The notes under the pieces are model-generated. The model was not told where the DNA came from and made no database searches. It saw nothing but the letters and a program-made list of their open reading frames with translations. From the NCBI RefSeq assembly GCF_950295315.1, contig NC_080164.1, positions 10,505,990-10,569,989 of the forward strand: DNA of 64,000 nt, written 5' to 3'. The translations under genes were made by a program, and so were the position numbers. The DNA is from Erinaceus europaeus (lineage: Eukaryota; Chordata; Mammalia; Eulipotyphla; Erinaceidae). Positions within the stretch are counted from its first letter, which is position 1; each line of letters begins with the position of its first letter. Of the stretch, positions 1 through 10,547 are shown piece after piece.

Positions 1-229
1 GCAAATGGATCGCATGGTGAGCATTGTTGCTTCTGCCAGTTACTATGTGAACTTTGTGCATTTGCAATATTTTACACATCGAAAATATTTTGCACAGGTG
101 TTTAATATGACATATAGTACAGTAATCTGTAGATTTCAAACATTATGTCTGGTATATATCGTGTTTTATATGAACATAATGGGCAGGTCATGCATCTTGA
201 CCTTACTTTACTTCCCTCTAGGCAGAGGA
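1..229. other. single-copy-looking AT-rich sequence
   Basis: No repeat family is recognised. A 119-codon open frame begins here, but its second half runs through the neighbouring SINE, so it is not a gene. Confidence 0.5.
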
Positions 230-477
230 ACAAAGTGTATTTTCTTTTTAAATTTATTTATTATTTTCTTATTGGATAGAGACAGAGAGAAATTGAAAGG
301 GGAGGGGAAGATAGAGAGAGATAGAGACAGAGAGACACCTGCAGACCTGCTTCACCACTCATGAAGCTTTCCCCCTGCAGGTGGGGACCAGGAGCTTGAA
401 CCTGGGTCCTTGTGCACTATAATGTGTGCTCTTAACCAGATGTGCCACCGCCTGACCCCCACAAAATGCATTTTCTT
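230..477 (-). mobile_element. SINE-A, full length, with TSD
   Basis: This is a complete minus-strand tRNA-derived SINE. The T/A-rich tail is at the left (about 247) and the tRNA head ends at 460. The inverted B box reads GCTTGAACC. It is flanked by imperfect 17-bp duplications, ACAAAGTGTATTTTCTT at 230-246 and ACAAAATGCATTTTCTT at 461-477 (two differences). That is the mark of an L1-driven insertion. In the SINE's own direction the order is head, conserved CTGCAGG-containing body, pyrimidine-rich stretch, A-rich tail. Confidence 0.93.
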
Positions 478-880
478 CCGTATACATGAGCCTGTCTTTC
501 CCCAATAGGAAATACAAAGGAGAGGAAAGGCCGGATTCTAAAGTATGGGCTGTGGAGAACTTTGTGTCCATTGCTGTAGGTCTAGCAGATGAAGAACTGA
601 AGACATTTTCTTTGCATGTGTAACCCAAACCCATGCTGTACATTAGAGCCCTGAGATGATCTCAGGGACCTTCAGTGGTAATGGTGTGGGAACGTAGACA
701 CTCAAATAACGTGTCTCAACCACTCAGCACATTCCATGGAGAAGCAAGTCAGGAACTCTTAGTACTCTTGTGGCAGCATGTCGAACATGACCTCAGAAAT
801 AGCGTGCCAGGACAAGAACACAAGTATTATTTAATGGCGGAAGGGACGGTGGGATCTCTTTTCAAGCCATTTGGATGGAG
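478..880. other. single-copy-looking sequence
   Basis: Mixed-composition DNA without a recognised repeat. Open frames of 94 codons (minus, 359-643) and 69 codons (plus, 675-884) show no recognisable domain, and the first partly overlaps the SINE. Confidence 0.5.
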
Positions 881-1084
881 TTGAGTCAGATGACTAGTTA
901 AGTGCACACACTACAGTGCACAAGGACCCCGGTTCAAGCCCCTGCCTTCTACCTGCAGGGGGGAAGTTTCAAGAGTGGTGAAGGAGAACTACAGGTGTCT
1001 CTCTATCTCTTTTCTTCTCTATCTCCCCCTCCTCTCTCAATTTCTCTCTGTCTCTATCTAATAATAAATTAGTAAATAAAAAAG
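881..1084 (+). mobile_element. SINE-A, plus strand
   Basis: The head is degraded (GACTAGTTAAGTGC in place of the usual A box). It is followed by GGTTCAAGCCCC, a CTACCTGCAGG body, CT-rich sequence and an A-rich tail with an ATAATAAATT stretch. Several changes in the head make it unlikely to be transcriptionally competent. Confidence 0.9.
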
Positions 1085-1232
1085 GGGGGTGGCATGGCTG
1101 AAAGTTTTTTATTTATTTCCTGGGAATTGCCTGGTTTTCAGGTTCATTCTTATGTTTAAAATATTTCTGGCCCTGTGCTTCAGGAAATATGATTAAATGC
1201 AAGAGATCCACAAGGATAAGTAGGATATCTGC

Positions 1233-1310
1233 ATTTATTAAGGGCTTGCTGTATGCCAAGTGTAACACTAGGTGTTTATACTATTATTTTATTATACTAT
1301 TATTTCATTT
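1233..1310 (-). mobile_element. MIR-like ancient SINE remnant
   Basis: The phrase TATGCCAAGTGTAACACTAGG followed by TATTATTTTATT resembles the inverted 3' part of the mammal-wide MIR element, which reads TATGTGCCAGGCACTGT in that orientation. Short and diverged; the family call rests on pattern memory. Confidence 0.45.
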
Positions 1311-1322
1311 ACTGTTGTTGCC

Positions 1323-1597
1323 AGTTTTATAGTGGGGTTAACGGTTTACGGTACGGTTGCTGAAACATGGGTACAGTTTTTCATCTCCACGAAGCAGATG
1401 TCTGCAGAACACTCAGCTTAGTGCCTTTGACGTCATCGTACTTCAAGACCTCTAGGCCTGCTTTACCTCTTCCCAATTCCTCCTTCCCCAGAATCTTCTG
1501 CTTTGGTGAAGCTCACCCCACCCAGCCCAAGTTCCACTTTGTCTTTTCCTTTTCTGTCCCGTTTCATATCTTATTTAATGAAGATCTTACAACGGTT
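1323..1597 (-). mobile_element. L1 3' UTR fragment, diverged
   Basis: The order of motifs (GGGGTTAACGGTTTACGG, TCCTTCCCCAGAATCTTCTG, CTTTGGTGAAG, CCCAAGTTCCACTTTGT) matches the minus-strand L1 3' ends seen more completely at 3122-3715 and 28004-28994. No ORF2 part is retained. Confidence 0.65.
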
Positions 1598-2020
1598 AGG
1601 TGAAGTAGATCTTTCTTTCATCCTATTGATGCCATATGATTCGGGCTGCTTCAATAACCTAACCACCTGTAGTATGACATGCACCCAAATATATTTATTA
1701 ACGGGACAAAGCAGTCTGATCTGATGCAGTGGAGAACCTGCCTTGACACTTCACTCCATTTTCCTTGTTTCTTTCCATCTCAAGATGTCCTCTAGTGGGC
1801 TTGCTCAAGGATGCCTGCATGAGCCACCTCAGTCAGAGCCCCATTGAACAGACATGATCTCAGAAGGTCTGAACAAAGTCCGGGTTAGCAGTTAAATGTT
1901 CTCTAAAGATGCTTCTAATACATGAGAGATTTCTTTATTCTCAGCATCTTCATTGGATTTCTCCTCATTTAAAAAATCTTTCTCACACCTTTTCTTTCTT
2001 ACTACCATTGTGCTGGGATA
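1598..2020. other. single-copy-looking sequence
   Basis: AT-rich sequence between an L1 remnant and an RPT-E copy. Nothing recognisable on either strand. Confidence 0.5.
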
Positions 2021-3028
2021 ATTTTTTTTTAATTTATAAAAAGGAAACAGTGACAAAACCATAGAGTAAGAGGGGTACGACTCCACACAGTTCTCACCAC
2101 CAGAACTCCGTTATCCCATCCCCTCCCCTGATAGCTTTCCTATTTTTTATCCCTCTTGGAGAATGGACCCAGGGTCAATATAGGGTACAGAAGGTGGAAG
2201 GTCTGGCTTCTGTAATTGCTTCCCCTCTGAACATGAGCACTGGCAGGTTGATCCAACTCCCAGCCTGTCTCTCTCTTTCCCTAGTGGGGCAGGGCTCAGG
2301 GGAAGCGGGGCTCCAGGACACATTGGTGGAATCTGCCCAGGGAAGTCTGGTTGGCATCATGGTAGCATCTGGAACGTGGTGGCTGAGAAAGAGTTAATGT
2401 ATAAAGACATATAAATTGTTGACTAATCATGAACTTAAAGGCAAGAATATTTCAGATGAATATTTGGGGTCTCCGTTTTGGAAATAGCTAGTAGGTCTAT
2501 TTTAGGTATATTCCAGGGGGCTATGACTATACTAGTTTTTTTTTTTTCCTGAGCCTGACATCCGATAAGTAGGCGGACCCAAGTTATTGTCTGGGGAGAT
2601 GGTGTCATGGCTGGAAAAAGGACCAGACAGCTGGATCAAGGGAAGTCCTGTTGGCATCATGGTATCATCTGGAACCTGGTGGCTGAAAAAAGAGTTAATA
2701 TATAAAGCCAAACAAATTGTTCACTAATCAGGAACCTAAAGGCTGGCATATTGTAGATGAAGATTTGGGGGGTCTCCATTTTGTAGTTAGTAGACTTATT
2801 TTAGTTATATTACAAAGGGCCCATGACTATACTAATTTTTTCCTGAGCCTGACCTCTGAATTATTGTCTGGGAAGATGATGTCATGGCTGGAAAAAGGAC
2901 TAGAAAGCTGGATCAGGGAAGAGAGTAGCTCCCAAGTATGGGAAAGTTGTATAAATACTGTTGACTGTAAACCCCATCAATTTGATCTGGGGCCCATATT
3001 CAGCTTGGGAGACTATGTAACCTCTGGG
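2021..3028 (-). mobile_element. RPT-E copy with internal tandem duplication
   Basis: The 3' end of the unnamed RPT-E family lies at the left (poly-T, then AAAAGGAAACAGTGACAAAA). The body runs to about 3028. The segment starting GGAAGTCTGGTTGGCATCAT near 2341 is repeated from 2641 (GGAAGTCCTGTTGGCATCAT), so about 290 bp is present twice in tandem, clearly diverged between copies. No other RPT-E copy in this window has that duplication. Its coding potential is broken: the short frame that is open elsewhere in the family is frameshifted here. Confidence 0.8.
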
Positions 3029-3121
3029 CTAATATTTCTAAGCCTTTCATATAAAACAATCCTTCCTATTCCTATATCTGTTTCTTTGTTTTCTTTCTTT
3101 TTTTTTTTCTATGAGACCAAT

Positions 3122-3715
3122 TAATTTTTTTATCGGGGGATTAATGGTTAACAATAGGTATAGTTGTTGGTACATGTGTAAAATTTCTCAGTTTTCTGTA
3201 AAATACTCTCAGTTCCAACCTAGGTTCTCCTCCATCACCATGCACTAGGACCTGAAAACCCTCTGCCCCAGAGTCCTTTACTTTGGTTCAATACATGAAA
3301 CCCAGTCCAAGTGCTGCTTTGTGTTTCCCTTTCTGTTCTTATTTTTTAACTTCTGTCCGTGAGTGAGAGTGAGATCATCCATATTCATTCTCCTCTTTCT
3401 GGTTTATCTCACATTTAATGTATGTGATTCCTTCAAGCTCCATCAAAGACGAGGTGAAGAAGGTGGATTCATTATTCTTAATAGCTGATACATGTATATC
3501 ACAACTTATTCAGCCATTCATTTGTTGTTGAATGCCTTAGCTGCTTCCCGGTTTTGACTATTACAAATTGTGCTGCTATGAACATAGGTATACACAGATC
3601 TTTTGTATGGGTGTATTCGTTTCCTTAGGATATATCCCTAGGAGAGGAATTTCCAGGTCATAGGACAGATCCATTTCTATCTTTCTGAGAATCCAATTTC
3701 TACTCCTTTCTAGAG
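3122..3715 (-). mobile_element. L1 3' end (ORF2 tail plus 3' UTR), broken
   Basis: A minus-strand L1. The 3' UTR starts with the poly-T/GGGGGATTAATGG junction. The inverted end of ORF2 follows, recognisable by the CAGCCATTCATTTG, TTGTGCTGCTATGAACATA and TAGGATATATCCC segments that in L1 encode the region around the LLGIYPKE motif. Stops and small indels break the frame. It is 5' truncated near 3715. Confidence 0.85.
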
Positions 3716-4361
3716 GTCACCATGAAATACAGCTACTCCTAGGATGGGGCTATTCTTCTCTCCAGCTCCTAGCATTTTGCCCACTCCCCTTCCTGCAATA
3801 CCACCAAAAATACCCAGGAGGCAAATGGCTTTTCTGAAAACAGCTGTTGCCCGACCCTTGAATTTGCCCCTCTCTTTGCTCTAGGAAAGAAGGACATAAA
3901 TTGAACCCAGAGCACAAGGGTCTATCTGTGTACTAGTGGAGCTTGACTGTGGCCTTGCAACCATATTCTATCCCGTCTCCTAAACATGCACTGGAGACAC
4001 ATATATCCTAAGAGAGCCGGGGAGTGCAGCTGTTCTGCGGGCCATCTTCTAGAACGCTCCACCGGGTGAAGAAAGCTAGAAGAGTTTATGTTTTGGAGCC
4101 AGGGCATCTTGGGCAGGAATTCCAGCTCCAGGGATATTCCTCTCAGCCTTTGGAAAGCCAACAATGGAAATGGTCTCAGACTGTCATCTGGAGTCATCCT
4201 GAAGACAAAGGAGTGCCTGTGAGAAATGTATCAAGTCTCTGAATTCAGTAAGCCAGACCTGTTGGGTTCTGAGCTCCCTAACTATTAAAGGTCTAAAAGT
4301 CATTCCTAATGTGAAAAGCCATCTCTAAGACTTGCTTGAAGTCAAATATCTCTAAATGTCT
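3716..4361. other. single-copy-looking sequence
   Basis: No known repeat is seen. Overlapping open frames of 91 codons (minus, 3922-4197) and 72 codons (plus, 4024-4242) have no recognisable motif and may be chance. Confidence 0.5.
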
Positions 4362-4566
4362 TTATAAAAAAGTTTATTCTTGGCTATATAATGAGAGAAA
4401 TTGAGAAGGGAGGGGGAGATGAAGAGGCAAAGAGACAGAGAGACACCTGCAATCCTGCTTCTCCACTTGTGAAGCTTCCCCCCTGCAGGTGGGGGCCAGG
4501 GGCTTGAACCTGAGTCTATGCGCACTATAATGTGTGTGCTTAACCAGGCGCACCATTGTCTGGTGC
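4362..4566 (-). mobile_element. SINE-A, minus strand
   Basis: Complete body and tRNA head with inverted B box GGCTTGAACC. The A-box region reads AACCAGGCGCACCA. The tail is short (ATAAAAAAG). No clear TSD was found. Confidence 0.9.
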
Positions 4567-6008
4567 CACAGGGGTCTCCTGTTTTATGCATTTGAAAATT
4601 CAAGAAATACATTCTATTGAATAAGTAAGCATTTTCTCATAGGAGGCTGTTGTGTAATGATGAGAGACTTCGAGCAAGTGGAGAAAGCGCAGGGGGAGGG
4701 CAGAAGTGGTCATGCCACACACTGCACTCCCGAGCTAAGGGTACCAGTGTGAAGGATCTGCTCCAGGAACTTTGGAGTGCGGCATTTAGGTGTCACTCCG
4801 CAGGGTCAGTGGGTTGAGCCCAGACTGTGATGATGGCTTGCTCAGCCTTGGAGTTCCCTGCCCTTTGTTCTGCTCTTGGGCCCACTGCAGTGACTTTGAG
4901 CCAGGCTCAGCCCACTTCTAACACTTGTCCCTTTGCCCACCCATCATGGGCATAGTAAACCTCTCCTTCTTGCCCCTTGGGTTTTCTGTGCCTCCACGTC
5001 CTGCCTGAGATTTGAGGGTTGAGTCATGTTCCAGCACCAAGCAGTAGAGGTTATGACTGCGGGTCTGAAGAGCTTTAATTACAGACTCCTCCAGACCACC
5101 CGCCTGCCCGCCTCTTCAAGCTCCTGCTGTCTGCAGCCCACAAGGGTCCTGACCGCTGTGGGTGGCCAACCACAGCAGGACGCCTGAAGGGAGTCAAGTG
5201 CCTGAGGAGGACCTCAGACCTCAGCTGCTTTCAGTCCTATAAAACTAAAACTGAATATGCAAGGCAAGCAAGATAAAATGAAATGCTTTAGTGCTGTCAG
5301 GGCTCCATGCTGCTAGCTACTTCCAGTTGAGTTGCATTCAGCTATGGCACCAATGGAGACGCGGACCAGTAGGGACAGACTTGCAGACACAAGATCATAA
5401 TCGAGAAAAGGGAGAAACCCAAGGGAGAATCCTGCCACTCACCAAGTGCTGCCTGGTGTGTTTCTTGTCCTGGTTGATTAAACAGGATGCCTAAGTAAGG
5501 GGGCCCCAGTGATACCAAGTCTCGCTGGCCCCAGAAACTCTTCTGGAAGCACTGGCCACACTTCTTTGGGGGTCTTTCTGATACTTGCGTTTGATTGCCC
5601 TAGTAGCCTGTCATCTCTTCAGAATCCTGAGGCTTCTTCCCATTGAAGTCTGAGACCTCAAGGTCTTGATATTCCTGGAGAAGACATTGGCATAGGGAGC
5701 CCGGGAGTGTTTGTGTCCTCCTGAGAAGACTTAGCTATCTGGGCTCAGAGTGACCAGCTCATAGCTGAGAGCAAGTGACCAAGAGTAAACACAAGACTCA
5801 CCAGAAAAGCCGCTTCCTTGTTCTCACTCAGTACAAGCTACGTGGCACTTTTCATGGCTTTCTGGTGGGCTAGTTGGGGGGCACCCTCCCCAATCCCACA
5901 GTGGACATCCTGAGCTGGCTCCCTCAGCTCCACACGCTGCCTCCCTGCACACAGCCCCAAGCAGCATCTCCCACTCTGTGCCCTCCCTCTTCATAATGAT
6001 TTCAGACT
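4567..6008. other. single-copy-looking sequence
   Basis: About 1.4 kb without a recognised repeat. A homeodomain-like GCTTTAATTACAGAC lies near 5071. Open frames (67 codons at 5291-5494, for example) lack domain signatures and any supporting exon structure I can see. Confidence 0.5.
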
Positions 6009-6300
6009 TTTCCTTCTCCTTCTCCTTCCTTCCTCTCCTCCTCCTCCTTCTTCTCCTTCTTCTCTTTCTTTTCCTTCTTCTTCCTCTTCTACTTCTCCTC
6101 CTCCTCCTCCCTCTTCTTCTCCTCCTCCTCCTTCTTCTACTACTTCTTCCTCTTCTTCTCCTTCCTCTTTTTCTCCTTTCTTTTCCCTTCCTCCTCTTTC
6201 TCCTCCTCTTCCTGCTTCCTCCTCCTCTTTTTTCTTCTTTTCTTCCTCCTCCTCTTCTCCTCCTCCTCTTTCTTCTTCCTCCCCCTTCCTTCTTTCTTGT
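6009..6300. repeat. long CTT/CCT polypyrimidine tract
   Basis: Almost pure pyrimidine on the plus strand for about 290 bp, made of interrupted CTT, CTC and CCT triplets. It produces false Leu-rich (plus) and Arg/Lys-rich (minus) open frames up to 168 codons. Mirror-symmetric polypurine/polypyrimidine DNA of this kind can form triplex (H-DNA). Confidence 0.93.
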
Positions 6301-6370
6301 CATCAGGGTTATTGGTGGGGCCTGCTGCAGGCATTTAACAACCTACAGCTCCCAGAGGCCGTTTTTTACT
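6298..6370 (-). mobile_element. SINE 3' module fragment
   Basis: CATCAGGGTTATTGGTGGGG followed by CAGAGGCCGTTTTT is the inverted 3' module found intact in the SINE-B at 12900-13247. The rest of the SINE is missing; the polypyrimidine tract abuts it. Confidence 0.6.
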
Positions 6371-6379
6371 TTTTTTTTA

Positions 6380-6491
6380 AAAAAAAAATTAAATGTTATT
6401 AGTGACTTAATATTGATTTATAAAATCAGTAGTTTTAAATTTCTTATTATTTTTATTTATTGGATAAAGACAGCCAGAAATTGAGAAGGGA

Positions 6492-6523
<32 letters not shown>

Positions 6524-6890
6524 AGAGAGAGAGAGAGAGAGACCTACAGCACTGCTTCACCACTTGCAAAGCTTTCCCCCTGCAGGTGGGGACCAGGGGC
6601 ACAAACCTGTATTCTTATTCATTGTAACATGTGTGCTCAACCAGGTGCACCACTATCCAGCCCTTTCTATTTACAAAATTATAAGATAACAAGGATATGA
6701 TTTCTGCACTGTTCCTACTACCGGAGTTCTGTATCCTGTTCCCTCTATTGGAAGGTGCAGTAGTTCTCCCAAGGTCATGGGTACGGGTTAACTATTATTT
6801 CTACAACTATCTGTCTCTATTTGTATATATTCACTCATTTTTCCCCATGGTCCCATCTTCTCTTTCTTTCCAAGTCACAAGTATACCTCT
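6380..6890 (-). mobile_element. RPT-E-old copy split by a SINE-A
   Basis: The left part (6380-6442, ATTAGTGACTTAATATTGAT) and right part (6664-6890, from ATTTACAAAATTATAAG through CCCATGGTCCCATC) together match the uninterrupted copy at 51036-51470. The SINE-A at 6443-6663 sits inside. The repeated ATTTATAAAAT / ATTTACAAAAT at the two edges is a plausible TSD for that SINE. Confidence 0.7.
6443..6663 (-). mobile_element. SINE-A nested in RPT-E-old
   Basis: Complete copy with an expanded (GA)n stretch at about 6491-6542 and an intact inverted head (CAACCAGGTGCACCACTATC). The B box is damaged (GGGCACAAACC). It is younger than its RPT-E-old host. Confidence 0.88.
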
Positions 6891-6894
6891 CTCT

Positions 6895-7072
6895 CTCTCT
6901 TTTTTCCTTTCTATTTTATTTGATAAGACTGAAAGAAATGGAGACACCTGCAGACTTGTTTCACTGCTTGTGACGTGTCCCGCCCTTGCTGGTGGGGAGT
7001 GGGAGGCTTGAACTTGGGTCCTTGCTCATGGTAGCATGTGAGCTTAACCAGGTGCACCACCATTCAGGCCCT
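6895..7072 (-). mobile_element. SINE-A, minus strand, shortened body
   Basis: Head and B box (GGCTTGAACTTGGG) are present, but the purine-rich middle is deleted. The body goes from GAAAGAAATGG straight to AGACACCTGCAGAC. Confidence 0.85.
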
Positions 7073-7318
7073 CCTCTTCTTTTTAAGGTCATTCACTTGA
7101 CTTTACCTTTAATTTATATCCTCCATTCATCCTTCTTTTGAATGTTTGAGTCCTCTGTAAGGAATTTTTGACTGTTCCTTCCAGCTGGGCTATACAAAAA
7201 GACTTCAGTCATTCTTCACCATAAGACAGATATTCATAACATCCAATCTCTTCTAACTTTACTTTTGTTCTTTCTTTACCTTTTACATGCTTGCTTTTTT
7301 TCTTTTTAGTGGATTTTT

Positions 7319-7523
7319 AAAAAATGTATTTTTAAATTATCTTTATTTATTCGATAGTCAGAAATTGAGAAGGAAGAGGAAAATAGAGAGGGAGAGAGAC
7401 ACCTGCAGCCCTGTTTCACCACTCACAAAGCTTTTCCCCTGCAGGTGGGGACGGGGGGCTCAAACTGGAGTCCTTGTGGCTTGTAATATGTACTCTCAAT
7501 CAGGTGCACCACTACCCAGCCCC
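7319..7523 (-). mobile_element. SINE-A, minus strand
   Basis: Full-length minus copy with diverged B box (GGCTCAAACTGG) and head (CAATCAGGTGCACCACTACC). A short A/T-rich tail lies at the left. Confidence 0.88.
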
Positions 7524-7529
7524 TCACTG

Positions 7530-7715
7530 CTTTATTTATGTGTGACTAATAGTGGATTACAAGATTGTAAGACAACAGGGTATAGTTTCACACCACACCT
7601 ACCACCAAACTTCTGTGTCTCCACTCTCCCACATCCCAAAGAGAACCCCCAGAGAGCTCTAGACTCCATGTATGACTGAAACCATCCAGTAGTTGTCTTT
7701 TGCCTCTTTACTGCA
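7530..7715 (-). mobile_element. older L1 3' UTR fragment
   Basis: ACTAATAGTGGATTACAAGA, CACCACACCTACCACC and GACTGAAACCATCC appear in the same order in the longer old L1 3' end at 34438-34985. Confidence 0.55.
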
Positions 7716-8031
7716 CGAAGTGCATGCTTGGCTTTGGGCTGCTCTTTTGCTTTTTTGTTATGATGAATCTATGTGATGCAATATTTATATAGTCACTTGA
7801 AATCTTAATAATTTCCCATGAACAGTCAAGTGGCACTAAGTCAACCCCACTTTGTGTAACCACCACCACCATCCTTTACACTCTGAGTATAGTCTGTCTC
7901 CTGCACCTCTGCATTCCGACTGCTCTCGCCAAGCTCACTGACAGCTTTCCTGACCACTTAATCCACTCAACACTCATGCAGACCTGGTCTGACTGGCCTC
8001 TTTGAGGTCTATGATAGTCTAGGAGGCCCTG
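7716..8031. other. single-copy-looking sequence
   Basis: No known repeat or coding signal. A short CCACCACCACC run lies near 7861. Confidence 0.5.
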
Positions 8032-8497
8032 ATTTAAAAAAAATTTTTTTTAATTTATTTATAAAAGGAGACATTAACAAAAACCATAGGATAAGAGGGG
8101 TGCAACTCCACACAATTCCCACCACCAGATCTCAGTATCCCAACATCTCCCCTGATAGCTTTCCTATTCTCTAACCCTCTGGGAGTATGAACCCAAGGTC
8201 ATTATGGGGTGCAGAAGGTGGAAGGTCTGGCTTCTGTAATTGCTTCCCTGCTGAACATGGGCGTTGACAGGTCGATCCACATTGCCAGCCTGCCTCTCTA
8301 TTTCCTTAGTAGTTTGGGGCTCTGGGGAAGAGGAGCTCCAGGACACATTGGTGGGGTCATCTGTCCAGGGAGGTCTGTTTGGTGTCATGCTAGCATCTGG
8401 AGCCTGGTGGCCGAAAAGAGAGTTAACATACAAAGCCAAACAAACTGTTGAGCAATCATAGACCTAAAGGCTGAAATAGTGCAGATGAAGTATTAGG
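8032..8497 (-). mobile_element. RPT-E 3' part with 91-codon open frame
   Basis: The poly-T and the CATAGGATAAGAGGGGTGCA motif mark the RPT-E 3' end. A 91-codon frame on the minus strand (8164-8439, starting MALYVNSLFG) is the homologue of the 91-codon frame in the plus-strand copy at 42457-42732. After about 8497 the sequence no longer follows the other RPT-E copies. Confidence 0.8.
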
Positions 8498-9195
8498 GGG
8501 TACTCACTGCAGACTCTTGTGTACTTTTGCTTTCAGGTATATATTTTGCCCTAGTTTATGGATACATGTGAACATATGCTCTATCTCACGGGACCTGGTC
8601 TATATCTAGGTTTTGGGACTTTGTTAGGAAGTGAACCGCCTGGAATGGAATTAGAGAATCCTATGAAAGGAAAGGTCTCACCTGAGTAATGAAGCTGAAG
8701 GGTTGTCATTTCACACCTGAAGTCTCTGGACACAGTCTGAAGTGAAGCATGCTGAGGTGGTACTTGTTGCGTTGATTAGGTTGGGATTGGCAATGCAATA
8801 CTATTTGGTTTGAATTGAGAGGAGCATGCAGGAAAGCGCGCCCCACCCTAAGGTTCCAGGACTGGGGGAAATATAGGCTCTGTAGTGGAAATATGAGGTT
8901 CCTGCTGTCTTAGGGTTCAAGAAGACAATAGATAGTTATTGTTATAATCACATTATTTGGTAATTGGGTTAACTTTGAAAAATACCTTTGTTAGGATTTG
9001 CTGTACGATACCCAAAATTTATGTCCTTTGACATTATTTGTATATAGTTGTGCCACCAGTTGCTTCTGTTCTCCCTGGTCTAGGCTTTTGAGAGAGTCAG
9101 CATATCAAAGACTCAGCCTATGTATTAAAAAGACTCAGTCTGTGCTTTAAAAAGTTTGAGACATACAATCAATTTTCCCCTCTCATATTAATTAG
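8498..9195 (-). repeat. module joined to RPT-E, unclassified
   Basis: From the point where this RPT-E diverges, the sequence continues with a different block (ATATGCTCTATCTCACGGG, CCCCACCCTAAGGTTCCAGG, GATTTGCTGTACGATACCC). I believe it is also repetitive in this lineage, but only one copy lies in this window. It may be an alternative upstream part of the same transposon family or an unrelated neighbour. Confidence 0.4.
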
Positions 9196-9345
9196 TTATT
9201 TATATGACTAAAAATTAATAGGAGTGTACATAAAAACCACTCCCACCACCAAAAGACTGTGTCCCATCCCACCCACCCACCCCACCCCCTGCCGCCCCAG
9301 GAAGCCAAATATCCACCCTCACCCTCACCCCAGTGTTTTTCTTTG
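9196..9345 (-). mobile_element. RPT-E-old 3' end fragment
   Basis: CTCCCACCACCAAAAGACTG followed by TGTCCCATCCCACCC resembles the start of the inverted RPT-E-old 3' region at 51036. The rest is C-rich and diverged. Confidence 0.45.
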
Positions 9346-9594
9346 GTGCCCTACTGCAGAAGCAGTGTTTTATCATTTCACCAAATGTTCCCAATGAAAC
9401 AGCAGGGTGACATAAAACATGGTAGTCACTGGTGGAGAAGCTCTTTTCATGTATGGTACTGCCTCAATGAATGTGTGTGCAGTTTATTCTGTGTATCATT
9501 TCCCTATTCCCCCTCCACAAGGGCTGATTGATGCAATGAGAGCATCTCTAAGAAAAGCATCCTTAAAGTGAATGCACAATGAGACAGTTAGGAC

Positions 9595-9903
9595 CTCACC
9601 AATATGTCCTGAAGTCTCACCTCCTCAGAGTCCAACTCACTAGGGAAAGATAGAAACAGGATGGGGGTGTGGATCCACCTGCCAATGTCCATGTCCAGAA
9701 AAGAAGCAATTACAGAAGTCAGGACTCCCACCATCTGCACCCAAAAAGAATTTTGATTCATACTCCCAGAGGGATATAGAATAGCAAACCTTCCAATGGA
9801 GGGGATAGGATATGGATCTCTGGTGGTGGGAACTGTATGGAATTGGACCTCTATTATCTTATAATCTTGTTAATCATTATTAAATTACTAATAAAAAATA
9901 AAA
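9595..9903 (+). mobile_element. RPT-E-old, plus strand
   Basis: Plus-strand copy: CCTCACCAATATGTCCTGAA, GAAGCAATTACAGAAGTCAG, then the 3' end CTCTGGTGGTGGGAACTGTA and an A-rich tail with AATAAAAAATAAAA. It aligns with the young copy at 42300 through the same landmarks. Confidence 0.72.
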
Positions 9904-10189
9904 TAGGGATCTGGCGGTAGTGCACTCGGTTAAGAGCATGTGGCACAAAGGGCAAGGACCTGCATAAGGATCCAGTCCCCAGCTCCCCACCTGCAGGGGA
10001 GTTGCTTCACAGGTGGTGAAGCAGGTCTTCAGGTGTCTATCTCTCCCCCTCTCTATCTTCCCTTCCTCTCTCCATTTCTCTCTGTCCTATCCAACACGGA
10101 TGACATCAATAACAACAATAATAATAACCACAACAATAATAAAATAACAAGGGTGACAAAATGGAATAAATAAATAAATAAATAAAACT
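9904..10189 (+). mobile_element. SINE-B, plus strand
   Basis: Head GGCGGTAGTGCACTCGGTTA, then body, CTCTGTCCTATCCAAC, AACAACAATAATAATAACC-type linker and an (AAAT)n tail. It lacks the 3' module of the longest copies. It sits directly on the A tail of the RPT-E-old copy, as expected for insertion into an A-rich target. Confidence 0.9.
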
Positions 10190-10547
10190 TAAAAAAAATT
10201 AGCTAATTTCCTCTAGTGTGTCTTGACAAATGTTCTCAGGGGAAGGGTCTCTTATACCTAGCAAGATATTAGCCAGGTCAAATAAAGTCAAATTTGTAAA
10301 TGATGTTTTCCAGGAATTCATTGTACAGATCAGACAATACACTTTTCTGGGAATTAGACTTTGAAAGAACTCTGTCTCTGTCATGCCTTTTCTGGGTTTT
10401 TGGTTTTGAAAGCTGTTGGTTTCTCGATTATTGTGGACCTGGAACAGGTAGGGTGGAATAGGATAAGTTAAAGTTCTTTATTTTTTTTTTACTGTTGTTG
10501 AAAATCACCCTTGTTGATTTCTAGTGTTCTGAGAAAGTTGACTCTGT
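10190..10547. other. single-copy-looking sequence
   Basis: AT-rich, no recognised repeat. The 61-codon minus frame at 10199-10384 has no recognisable feature. Confidence 0.5.

Noticed and set aside
5978..6484. 168-codon Leu-rich frame and a 159-codon Arg/Lys-rich minus frame
   Set aside because: Both are translations of the CTT/CCT polypyrimidine tract and part of a SINE-A; low complexity, no start context or domain.
9241..9345. C-rich CCCACCC run as a promoter or CpG island
   Set aside because: It has almost no CpG and follows RPT-E-old sequence, so it is a degraded repeat part.
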